In this document: piece after piece, positions 55,308 through 63,392 of the stretch | How positions within the stretch are numbered: the stretch's first letter is position 1 | Layout: every line of letters begins with the position of its first letter | NCBI GenBank assembly: GCA_947497245.1 | Contig: CANMFO010000001.1 | Coordinates: 186,001-250,000 of the forward strand | Direction of reading: 5' to 3' | Source of the DNA: an uncultured Flavobacteriaceae bacterium | GTDB taxonomy: Bacteria; Bacteroidota; Bacteroidia; Flavobacteriales; Flavobacteriaceae | Length of the DNA: 64,000 nucleotides | Position numbers and translations under genes: made by a program | Notes under the pieces: generated by a model | What the model was told of the DNA's origin: nothing | Databases searched by the model: none | The model's input: the letters and a program-made list of their open reading frames with translations, nothing else

Positions 55308-56042
55308 TTACTTTTTTTCGGGCAAATAGTCCCCCAGTAGGTTCCAGTCCATTCCATTGCCCCATCCCTGTCCATGATCACTGGTGTTTTTGACCTTGTG
55401 CCCTTCCCCGACCCGATACTTCCCATAGCTCAACAGCGATAGGACACTTCCCGGCCGCAAATGTTCACTGGCCCAGGTCATGGGGGAATCGCCATGGGCA
55501 TCTTTTGCCTTTTTGTCCGCCCCGTTTTCGATCAAAAAGGCAATGGTCCTTTCATCGGCATAGGCAGCGGCACGGTGAAGCGGCGTTTCCCCTTTGGTGC
55601 GCACATCACGCATGAAGGCACCCGTTTCCATGCCCGGGACCGTTTTGGCATTGACATCGGCACCGTGCTCTACCAACAGCCTTACCACGTAAAAATAATA
55701 GGGCCTACCGGCCTTTGCGATGGCATTGTGCAACGGGGTCTCGTTTGTTTTGTCGACAAGGGCGTTTACGTTCGCACCCTGACCGATCAGAAAGTCGCAT
55801 ACTTTCCAATGTCCGAAAAAAGCGGCATTCCCCAACTCGGCATCCAGATCGATGCTCCCCAGGTCCCCACCGGCCCCCAAAACGGCGCGTAGGCCCGTGG
55901 TATCATTGTAGTACACCAGCCATTGCAGCGGTTTTACCGTTCCCTGGCGCAATAGGGCCTTCCAGTCGGGATGTTGCATCAGTTGGATGATACGATCGGT
56001 CCGGCCCCGGGCGATCTGTGACAAAATCGTATCCACTTCCAT
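55308..56042 (-). CDS. Ankyrin-repeat protein
   Basis: A 244-residue protein with no signal peptide, made of five to six ankyrin repeats: GNAAFFGHWKVCDFLIGQGANVNA, TPLHNAIAKAGRPYYFYVVRLLVEHGADVNA, TPLHRAAAYADERTIAFLIENGADK, with less regular caps at both ends. Ankyrin repeats bind proteins. It lies between the S9 peptidase (27 bases upstream) and the sulfatase (16 bases downstream), so all three are probably on one transcript. A role in regulating or chaperoning its neighbours is possible but unsupported. Confidence 0.88.
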   Translation of the reverse strand: MEVDTILSQIARGRTDRIIQLMQHPDWKALLRQGTVKPLQWLVYYNDTTGLRAVLGAGGDLGSIDLDAELGNAAFFGHWKVCDFLIGQGANVNALVDKTNETPLHNAIAKAGRPYYFYVVRLLVEHGADVNAKTVPGMETGAFMRDVRTKGETPLHRAAAYADERTIAFLIENGADKKAKDAHGDSPMTWASEHLRPGSVLSLLSYGKYRVGEGHKVKNTSDHGQGWGNGMDWNLLGDYLPEKK

Positions 56043-56069
56043 AGTTTTCTTTTATTGTGTTCGTACGGG

Positions 56070-58109
56070 CTATTTCATGGGGATTTCAATTTCCTCGCCC
56101 CAAATGTGTTTTCCGAACCATTGCCAATTGTGCCAGATGGCCGCCAACCGTTCCTTGGGTTTGCTGATACCGTGCCCAAACCCCTTGTATATGATCAATT
56201 TGGTCTCTGCTCCGACATCCTGCAATCCTTGGAACAGCTCATAGGCATTGGCCGTGGGCACCCTTTTGTCAAATTCTCCGTGCTGTATGAGCGTGGGCGT
56301 GGAGGCGTTGTTGATGTTGGTCATTGGGGAGGTCTTTTCATAAATGGCCTTGTCCGACCAAGGGGTGGCCTTTAAATATTGCCGCGTAAACGGATGGATG
56401 TCGGTATTGACGTAGTAGGTCATCCAATTGGAGATACCCGCTCCGACCGAAATGGCGGTGAACGTGTCGGAGTTTGTCGTTAAAAAGGCCGAGATATAGC
56501 CCCCTTGGCTCCATCCCATCGCGGCGACCTTATCGCTGTCGACCATTCCTTTTTCTACCAGATGGGCGACCCCCGATTCCACGTCCCAGGCATCACCGAC
56601 CCCCAGGTTCCTTACGTTCAAGGACCGAAAGGTCTCCCCGTATCCCGCTGAACCACGGTAATTGGGCTGCAGTACCAAAGCGCCCTTGTTGAGCCATTGC
56701 AGCATGGGGTATACCCCGGAAGGGACTGCCGTTGGTGTCGAGATACCGGCAGGCCCACCATGTATGACCACCATGAGCGGATATTTTTTGGTCGGGTCAT
56801 AGTCTTGCGGTTTATGTAGGACACCCTCAATGACCGCGCCATCCTGGCTCTTCCAGGAAACGACCTCGCTTTCGGAAATGGCCCATTGTTGTATCTGCTC
56901 TGTCGATGCCGTGATCCGTGCCGCTCCCTCGGGGGGGTAATGGGCCATGTAGATCTCGGTGAGGTTGTCGTTGCCCACTCCCGAGATGCCCATCTTCTTG
57001 CCATTGTCCGAAAAGGAATACCCCCAGACGCGCTCCAGACCATGGGAGAGCACAGTGGTCCTGCCATTTTTCGGGCTTATTTTTACCATGGGCCTTTTGG
57101 TCCTCTGCCAGGCGACCCCGAAGATGCCCTGTTCGTTCCAACGGAGTTGTGATAAGTTCTCGTCAAAATCGGCCGCCAATTGTCTTTTCCCGGAGCCGTC
57201 CACATCGATCCGAAACAACTTTCCGTTGCGATAGTAGTTCGAGGTACTGTCGTTGAGACTGGTTTGGTAGAGCACCGATTTTCCGTCCGGGGACCAACCC
57301 ACCAGTCCGTCATAGCTCAAATTGTTGACCAGTGGGCTCAGTGTTTTGGAGGCAATATCATATATGGAAATATCAGCCTTGAAGAAAGTGTTCCTCAAGG
57401 GGTCGGGCTGGTGCTCGATCGCCAGTTTCTTTCCATCTGGGGACCATTCATAGTCGTTGATGGAAAAGGGCACACTGTCCAGGACCATCTTGGCCTCCAA
57501 GCTTTTGGTATATACGGAGTCCTTTAGTTGGTCGGGCAAGGCCTTCCGGTCCAATCGCCCCGGTTCAAAATCGGTGACCCACAATTGGCCCAGGCCGTAC
57601 TCCGCGTCCTCCACCGCAAAGCTACCAAACTTTTCCTTTCGCTCCTCCTTCTCCTTGGACCGATCCTCGGGCTGCAGAAAGGCGATCTGCTTTCCGTCCG
57701 GGGACCATTGGAAATTATAAACGTCGCCCTTGGTACGGGTCACTTGGAACGATTCGCCGCCGGCGGATCGGATTACCTGTATCTGGGTGTTCTCTCCCCT
57801 TTTGGACAGGAAGGCGATCCATTCCCCATTGGGCGACCACTTAGGCCCTGAACTGTTATTTTTAATATTATTGGTAAGTTGGAAAGGGGCCCCTCCATCC
57901 TTTGAGATCCAGAGTTCGCGGTCGTACCTGTTCTCCTCCCAGTCGACCGTCCTGGATTCGAACACGATGTCCGTTCCGTCCGGGGATATGACAGGATTGG
58001 AAACTGATTGGAGGGCGATTACCTCTTCGAACGAGGGTGTTCTGGGTTCCTGGGCCATCGCATTTCCGATGCCCATCAATACTATTAGGATGCCGAGCGG
58101 TTTTTTCAT
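56070..58109 (-). CDS. S9 family serine peptidase (dipeptidyl/acylaminoacyl peptidase type)
   Basis: I start at 58109 (MKKPLGILIVLMG), where a signal peptide ending in AMAQ begins; an ATG at 58157 adds 16 residues before it. The 679-residue product has an N-terminal propeller with WSPDGK-type repeats (about 40-400) and a C-terminal alpha/beta hydrolase (about 430-679). The nucleophile is Ser534 in GWSQGGY; the triad ends with His in GFGHGI; HGGPAG gives the oxyanion region. It trims short peptides outside the inner membrane. Next genes on the same strand: ankyrin and sulfatase. Confidence 0.92.
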   Translation of the reverse strand: MKKPLGILIVLMGIGNAMAQEPRTPSFEEVIALQSVSNPVISPDGTDIVFESRTVDWEENRYDRELWISKDGGAPFQLTNNIKNNSSGPKWSPNGEWIAFLSKRGENTQIQVIRSAGGESFQVTRTKGDVYNFQWSPDGKQIAFLQPEDRSKEKEERKEKFGSFAVEDAEYGLGQLWVTDFEPGRLDRKALPDQLKDSVYTKSLEAKMVLDSVPFSINDYEWSPDGKKLAIEHQPDPLRNTFFKADISIYDIASKTLSPLVNNLSYDGLVGWSPDGKSVLYQTSLNDSTSNYYRNGKLFRIDVDGSGKRQLAADFDENLSQLRWNEQGIFGVAWQRTKRPMVKISPKNGRTTVLSHGLERVWGYSFSDNGKKMGISGVGNDNLTEIYMAHYPPEGAARITASTEQIQQWAISESEVVSWKSQDGAVIEGVLHKPQDYDPTKKYPLMVVIHGGPAGISTPTAVPSGVYPMLQWLNKGALVLQPNYRGSAGYGETFRSLNVRNLGVGDAWDVESGVAHLVEKGMVDSDKVAAMGWSQGGYISAFLTTNSDTFTAISVGAGISNWMTYYVNTDIHPFTRQYLKATPWSDKAIYEKTSPMTNINNASTPTLIQHGEFDKRVPTANAYELFQGLQDVGAETKLIIYKGFGHGISKPKERLAAIWHNWQWFGKHIWGEEIEIPMK

Positions 58110-58191
58110 TTGTTCTGTTTTAATGTGGACGGCCCCCCAAAAGATACCACTTTTCACCGCTTTTACGAAAGCATACCTTTTTTAGGCGCCC

Positions 58192-59037
58192 TTAAGGTTG
58201 GTCTTTCCGATCGGCCAATACCGCGATGATCCGCAGGGGGGCACCACTTCCATCCTGTATCTTCATGGGCAGGGCGATTATTTCAAATCCGCTCGATGGC
58301 AATCGATCCAGATTGGTGAGGTTCTCAAAGGCCGGAATGTTTTTTGAAAGCAGGGCCACATGGCTCTTGAAATATTCCGATTGACCGTAGTCGATACTGG
58401 GTGTATCGATTCCTATGGCATTGACGTTGCGGTGCCGTGTCAGCCATTCGGCGGCCTCGGGCGCAAGTCCGGGGAAGTGCAGCAGTTTCACCGCGTCCTC
58501 GCCGCGCTTGTCGGTCCCCAGATACTTGACCTTGTCCGGGTAGTATTTGGAGTGGCCCGTTTGCAACAGTACAATACTGCCATCCGGGATCGGGCCACCC
58601 TCCCTTTCTTCCCAATCGGTAAGGTCGGCCACGCTCACCAGATAGTCCGGGTCGGCGGATGCCTTTTCGGAAACGTCGATTTTAATGGCGCTTCCCACCA
58701 GTTTTTCAAGGGGTATCTCCTCTACGGTCTGTCCTCCTTCCGCAAAATGTATGGGCGCATCGATATGGGTGCCCCCGTGCTCCGCAGTGGTAAAGTCGTT
58801 GGCGGTGTAGTAGTACCCTTTGTCGGTATGCCCCTCGAAAACGGTGTCCAATTGGAACTCCCTCGAGGTGACCCAGTAGATGGTTTCCGCGGAATACGCA
58901 TGGGACAGGTCGATTATTTTTTTATCGGCGATTCGCTCTGGCGCCGGGGCTTCCGAATTTTTGGAGGCTGTTGTCCTGCTTTCGCAAGCGGCCAAGACCA
59001 ATAGAAGCCATGCAAGGTGTTGAATATGTGCGCTCAT
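58192..59037 (-). CDS. Cyclase family protein (kynurenine formamidase-like), lipoprotein
   Basis: A 281-residue lipoprotein (lipobox LAAC, Cys18) of the cyclase family. The metal motif HGGTHIDAPIHF (HxGTHxDxPxH) is intact, and further landmarks are VLLQTGHSKYY and NAIGIDTPSIDYG. Members hydrolyse N-formylkynurenine or other cyclic amides/lactones with Mn2+ or Zn2+. Export as a lipoprotein argues against tryptophan breakdown inside the cell and for a different substrate. It lies 82 bases upstream of the S9 gene on the same strand. Confidence 0.9.
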   Translation of the reverse strand: MSAHIQHLAWLLLVLAACESRTTASKNSEAPAPERIADKKIIDLSHAYSAETIYWVTSREFQLDTVFEGHTDKGYYYTANDFTTAEHGGTHIDAPIHFAEGGQTVEEIPLEKLVGSAIKIDVSEKASADPDYLVSVADLTDWEEREGGPIPDGSIVLLQTGHSKYYPDKVKYLGTDKRGEDAVKLLHFPGLAPEAAEWLTRHRNVNAIGIDTPSIDYGQSEYFKSHVALLSKNIPAFENLTNLDRLPSSGFEIIALPMKIQDGSGAPLRIIAVLADRKDQP

Positions 59038-59185
59038 TTCGTGTTTGAAAGATAGTGTAAAAAGATAACTGTTCCACTCCCTCGGATTCGGAGGGCGGGC
59101 AGTGCAAAGTGATATATCACAATGAGTTCCTGTTCAAGTGCCCATTCCCCAAGTACGTCGGTGGCCGGGCGCTTATTTTTTTCCG

Positions 59186-60013
59186 TTAGGGCTTTTTGTA
59201 CACTCCGCTTTCCAGCTTCAGTGTCCCCTGTCCAAGGTGGGATAGGAGGTTCATCAACTTTGGCTTGGTCCCCGGTCCCATGAGCAGGCCCAATCCCAGC
59301 TTAGGGAAGGGGACAGTCTCCATTTTGTCAAACATGGCCTCCAAAAAATGGATTCCCGCCCGGGTCTGGTCGTTGGACCGTTCCCTGCGCATTCCCAGGT
59401 CGGTCAAGAGCATGTCCATTTCCCCGGTCCCAAAAAGAAAACTGAGATCGGCACTACCGGCCCAGGGCATGGGATAGCCCACCTTTCCGTTTCCTTTTTT
59501 GAAAATATCGTAGTACACAAAATTCCCACCGCTTTTCAATACCCGATCGATCTCGGCGTAGAACCTCCGTTTGTCGGGCACGTTCATTTGGACATGTTGG
59601 GTCCAAACGAAATCGAAGGTACCGTCGCCAAAGGGCAGGTCCGTGGCATCACCTTGTACAAAAGTGGTCTTTTCATCTAGCCGCACGAGTTTCGAAAGCC
59701 CCTTTGCGGTCCTAACGAACTCGGTACTCAGATCAATTCCGGTGGTAGTGCAGCCAAACTCATCGGCAAGCATCCTACAGGGCCCTCCAAGGCCGCAGCC
59801 GATGTCCAAAACGTGCGCTCCGTGCAAATCAACGGCATGGGCCTGTTCCCTGGAGACCACGGCCCCGCGCACATGGAACTCGTCCACCCCCGAGATATCC
59901 TCCCTGGCGACCGCCCCGAGATCAATGCCCTGTACTTCCAGTTGATCGAGGATGCTCTCCAAAAGCCCCTCCTTTAGGTAATGTTCTTCAATATGTACGT
60001 TCAGGTCCTTCAT
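59186..60013 (-). CDS. SAM-dependent methyltransferase (sarcosine/dimethylglycine-methyltransferase-like)
   Basis: I start at 60013 (MKDLNVHIEEHY); the ATG at 60046 adds 11 residues. The 275-residue product has class I methyltransferase motif I VLDIGCGLGGP (68-78), Asp at the end of strand 2 (GIDLS), and the motif IV region FDFVWTQHVQMNV. The lead-in EFHVRGAVVSREQA and the GLGG form of motif I are typical of glycine-betaine-synthesis type methyltransferases, so betaine or a related osmolyte is one candidate; ubiquinone/menaquinone-type methylation is another. Cytoplasmic. The repeat array lies directly upstream. Confidence 0.85.
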   Translation of the reverse strand: MKDLNVHIEEHYLKEGLLESILDQLEVQGIDLGAVAREDISGVDEFHVRGAVVSREQAHAVDLHGAHVLDIGCGLGGPCRMLADEFGCTTTGIDLSTEFVRTAKGLSKLVRLDEKTTFVQGDATDLPFGDGTFDFVWTQHVQMNVPDKRRFYAEIDRVLKSGGNFVYYDIFKKGNGKVGYPMPWAGSADLSFLFGTGEMDMLLTDLGMRRERSNDQTRAGIHFLEAMFDKMETVPFPKLGLGLLMGPGTKPKLMNLLSHLGQGTLKLESGVYKKP

Positions 60014-60119
60014 TCCAAAGCAATCATACCCATACACGGTACCCAAAAATACGGATTAAAATGGATCGATGGCCAATAGACCCTTTGTACCGATTATGGT
60101 CCTTTTTACAGGACATTTT

Positions 60120-60296
60120 TTGAAGTTCCCTGCAAAATCTCCTTGACAATCACTGAATGTACCCTTGATAATCGCCGAAAATCTCCTTGACAATCGCCGA
60201 AAGTGTCCATGACAATCACCGAAAGTGTCCTTGACAATCGCCGAAAGTGTCCCTGATAATCACCGATAACCTTTTCGGGAATCCCCGATAGTCCCT
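60120..60296. repeat. 22-bp tandem repeat array
   Basis: Six units in exact 22-base register begin at 60143, 60165, 60187, 60209, 60231 and 60253, with a degenerate unit on each side (from 60120 and 60275). The shared core is GACAATCGCCGAAAGTGTC, itself an imperfect palindrome (GACA/TGTC outside, TCG/CGA inside). Variation between units is mostly C/T and A/G at the same positions. The period is not a multiple of three and there is no unique spacer, so it is neither a protein repeat nor a CRISPR array. It fills most of the space between two minus-strand genes. Confidence 0.9.
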
Positions 60297-60308
60297 ATAA
60301 TTGAAGGT

Positions 60309-61931
60309 TCAACCCTTTTTGGTCCGTATATAAAAGTTCGGGTCCACTTCCATGGTCGACAGGTCCCCTTTCAAGGTCTCGGTCTTCCATTCGGAGGAGG
60401 GGAATATCCAATGGGGGGCATCGCCCATAAAGACCCGCAGGGGCATGTCAAATTCATCAACGACCTGGGTGTAGCGGTATCTTAGCGAATTTCCATCGAT
60501 CATATACTCCAGTACGGGAATCTTGGTGGTGCGCAAATACTGGTTGAAAAAGGCGGACAGGTCCTTGCCCGTTTTTTCGCTGAGGTAGTCCTCTATCTGT
60601 TTGCTGGTCACGGTCCGATGGTAAAAATCTTTGTTCATGTCGCGGAGGATCTGCCTCCACTGGCCGTCGTCCTCGATCAATTGGCGCAGGGTGTGCAGTA
60701 GGTTGGCCCCCTTGGGGTACATGTCCCCACTTCCGCCGTGGTTTACCCCGTAGGTGCCGATGACGGGCCGGTTGTTCTGGATGCCCTTGCGAAGCCCCAC
60801 TATATAGGCGTTGGCCGCCTCCGTTCCGTAGTGGTAATCCAGAAACAGGCTTTCGGAATAGTTGGTGAAGCCTTCGTGGACCCACATATCGGCAATATCC
60901 CTATAGGTGATGTTGTTGGCGAACCATTCGTGCCCGGCCTCATGGATGATGATGAAATCGAACTTCAGTCCCCAGCCGGTGCCGGAGAGGTCATTCCCCA
61001 AATAGCCCTTGGTGAACTTGTTGCCGTAGGTCACCGAACTTTGGTGCTCCATCCCAAGATAGGGCACCTGTACCAGTTTAAAACCATCTTCGTAGAAGGG
61101 GTAGGGGCCGAACCAGTGCTCAAAGGCCTTCATCATCTTCGGGGCGTCCTTAAAGTGCTCCCTGGCCTTTTCCAGATCGTCGCGCAGCACGTAGTAGTCC
61201 ATGTCAAGAGTCCCTTTTTCCCCTGCGTACTTCTCACCGAAATGGACATAGTCGGCAATGTTCACGTTCACGCCGTAGTTGTTGATGGGGTTGGCCACGA
61301 ACCAATGATAGGTGTTGCTGTCCGTGTCCACTTTTCGGAGCCTACCATTGGACACGTTCATCAATCCTTTGGGAACCTTTATGCTGATGGCCATACTGTC
61401 GACCTCGTCGTACATATGGTCCTTGTTGGGCCACCAGACACTGGCGCCCAATCCTTGGCAGGAAGTAGCGACAAAGTGCTTGCCGTTGCCGTCCCTTTTC
61501 CAAGAGAACCCCCCGTCCCAGGGCGCATTCTTGGCAGGTTTGGGATGCCCGGAGTAGTGGACGATGAGCTCGTTGAAATCTCCTTTTTTCTGTGGCCTGT
61601 CCAAGGTGACAAAATGGGCGTTGATATTGGAGGCGACCTGTAGCTCCTTCCCGTCTTGGGTCACTTTTTCGATTTTTAGGGGCGGTTGAAGGTCGATCTG
61701 CAGCACCTGGCTTTCCTCCAGTACCTTATAGCGGATGGTATTGGTACCGGCGATGTACTTTTCGTCGGGCCTCACCTCGATGTCCAAATGGTAGTAGTTC
61801 AGGTCCCACCATGCCCGTTCAGGGGTAATACTGCCCCGGAGCGTATCCTGTTCCGTAAATTTTTGGCCAAAACCGGATTGTGCAAAGGCAACGGCCGCAA
61901 GTACAAAGATCAACTTTTTCACTGTCATCAT
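60309..61931 (-). CDS. M1 family metallopeptidase
   Basis: A 540-residue secreted aminopeptidase-type enzyme (signal to about residue 22). The zinc site HEAGH (His330/His334) and Glu353 18 residues later are intact, and the substrate-binding region before it reads GLKFDFIIIHE. The third domain continues to the end, but the large helical C-terminal domain of classical M1 enzymes such as PepN (about 870 residues) is absent, giving the short form common in Bacteroidota. It releases N-terminal residues from peptides in the periplasm or outside. A 52-base gap separates it from the M28 gene upstream. Confidence 0.92.
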   Translation of the reverse strand: MMTVKKLIFVLAAVAFAQSGFGQKFTEQDTLRGSITPERAWWDLNYYHLDIEVRPDEKYIAGTNTIRYKVLEESQVLQIDLQPPLKIEKVTQDGKELQVASNINAHFVTLDRPQKKGDFNELIVHYSGHPKPAKNAPWDGGFSWKRDGNGKHFVATSCQGLGASVWWPNKDHMYDEVDSMAISIKVPKGLMNVSNGRLRKVDTDSNTYHWFVANPINNYGVNVNIADYVHFGEKYAGEKGTLDMDYYVLRDDLEKAREHFKDAPKMMKAFEHWFGPYPFYEDGFKLVQVPYLGMEHQSSVTYGNKFTKGYLGNDLSGTGWGLKFDFIIIHEAGHEWFANNITYRDIADMWVHEGFTNYSESLFLDYHYGTEAANAYIVGLRKGIQNNRPVIGTYGVNHGGSGDMYPKGANLLHTLRQLIEDDGQWRQILRDMNKDFYHRTVTSKQIEDYLSEKTGKDLSAFFNQYLRTTKIPVLEYMIDGNSLRYRYTQVVDEFDMPLRVFMGDAPHWIFPSSEWKTETLKGDLSTMEVDPNFYIRTKKG

Positions 61932-61983
61932 ATTTTATATTCAATCGTTCAAAGATCCAAATCCCGACAGGGAATTTTGGAAG

Positions 61984-63315
61984 TTACCTAAAGATCCCAT
62001 TGGGAAATACGACCGGGCTCTCAAACCCGTCCGCGCCCACCGCGGCGACCCCAAAAAAGAAGTTATCAATTACGATGCCGTTCAGGGTGTATTCCGTCAC
62101 CTTGCCCACGTACCTGCTGTTGTCCCATGTCGGGGAAGCCGTATCGCGCCAGTAGATCTTATAGCCGGCGGCGCCCTCCACGGGACTCCATTGGAACTTG
62201 GCCGAGGGCTGTACTATCCCCCCGATCTTCACCTCACCCGGTGCAGGTGGCGCCCAAGCGATCGATGCAAGGTTGATGGCATTGACCGCTGTGAGTTTCC
62301 TGGCATACCCAAAGTTAACATGCTCCAGAACGTCTCCGTAGTCGATTCCGTTCTCCGTCCTGATATCCTGATGCTGTTGGGTATAGTTTTCATGGGCCTC
62401 CATGATCCGGATTCCCGCATACCCGGCATCGTTGAAGGGGCGGTGGTGCCCACCACGGCCAAAACGGTCCAAGCGATAGACCAATATCGGGTTCATTTCG
62501 GGCATATAGGTCTTTACGGTCTTGCGCACATAGCGGGCCAGCTGGCGTGAGATACCATCGACCTCCCCGCCATAGAAGCGCCTGGAGCGTCGTTCCTCTT
62601 CCGTTTCGGTGGGGGGCACGGGTTCAGAGAATATCCTAAAATCCACATTGCTCACGGTGCCGTCCACCCCGGTGATGTTCCCGATCATGTCGTTGTTGAA
62701 AACACCGATAATGTCCCAATCGTGCTCCTTGGCATGTGCTGCGAGCCCCTTTCCACCATAAAGTCCCTGTTCCTCCCCGGACAGCCCAACATAGATAATG
62801 CTGTTTTCAAACCTATATTTCGAGAGTACCCGGGCCGCTTCCAAGGTGCCCGCCATCCCGCTTGCGTTGTCGTTGGCCCCTGGGGAATCGGAGGTAGAAT
62901 CGTTCGCGTCGCTCACCCTGGAATCGATATCCCCGCTCATTATGATATATCTATTGGGGTATTTCGTCCCTTTTTGTACGGCCAGTACGTTCACCACCAT
63001 GACGTCCCTGGTTATGCGGTCGTTGTCCCCTTTTTTTACCAGGTTCTTTTGGTAGGATACCTCCAGGCACCCCCCACAGGCCGTGGATGTTTTCTCGAAC
63101 TCTTTTTTGATCCATCGCCTGGCGGCCCCAATGCCCCGGGTCCGGGAAACCGTATCGCTAAGTGTGTGCCGGGTGCCAAAATTGGCCAAGGTGGCCACAT
63201 CATCCGCAATACGTTCCGAGGAGACCGCATCGATGATGTCGTAGATGCGGGCGTCCGTCTGAGCGGAAACCCATATCGACATACAAAGGAAGGGGAGGAA
63301 CATTGTTTTTTTCAT
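61984..63315 (-). CDS. M28 family metallopeptidase with C-terminal fibronectin-III domain
   Basis: I start at 63315 (MKKTMFLPFL), where the signal peptide begins; a frame open to 63645 overlaps the MFS gene. The 443-residue product has the M28 layout: PGANDNASG (Asp149), GLSGEEQG (Glu181/182), VFNNDMIGN (Asp209) and GRGGHH (His290/291). The first zinc ligand, normally His in GHxDS, is Asp129 here (SGDIDS). The last 90 residues (about 355-443) form a fibronectin-III-like domain. It is a secreted aminopeptidase of the PepS/bacterial-leucyl type in general plan, if still active. Probably co-transcribed with the M1 gene. Confidence 0.88.
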   Translation of the reverse strand: MKKTMFLPFLCMSIWVSAQTDARIYDIIDAVSSERIADDVATLANFGTRHTLSDTVSRTRGIGAARRWIKKEFEKTSTACGGCLEVSYQKNLVKKGDNDRITRDVMVVNVLAVQKGTKYPNRYIIMSGDIDSRVSDANDSTSDSPGANDNASGMAGTLEAARVLSKYRFENSIIYVGLSGEEQGLYGGKGLAAHAKEHDWDIIGVFNNDMIGNITGVDGTVSNVDFRIFSEPVPPTETEEERRSRRFYGGEVDGISRQLARYVRKTVKTYMPEMNPILVYRLDRFGRGGHHRPFNDAGYAGIRIMEAHENYTQQHQDIRTENGIDYGDVLEHVNFGYARKLTAVNAINLASIAWAPPAPGEVKIGGIVQPSAKFQWSPVEGAAGYKIYWRDTASPTWDNSRYVGKVTEYTLNGIVIDNFFFGVAAVGADGFESPVVFPNGIFR

Positions 63316-63392
63316 ATCGGAACAGGTCATGGTTTTAAGTAGATCGAACGACTCCAACTGCCCTTGGCAATCCCACCACAATGTATTAAAAA

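Noticed and set aside
60140-60275. Series of TTGACA promoters
   Set aside because: Bacteroidota sigma factors use TTG and TAnnTTTG, and no matching downstream boxes accompany the units.
60120-60296. CRISPR array
   Set aside because: Units are directly adjacent and nearly identical, with no unique spacers, and no cas genes are present.
60738-61643. 301-codon plus-strand frame opposite the M1 peptidase
   Set aside because: It is antisense to a gene with an intact active site, has no recognisable domain, and reflects high GC at third positions.
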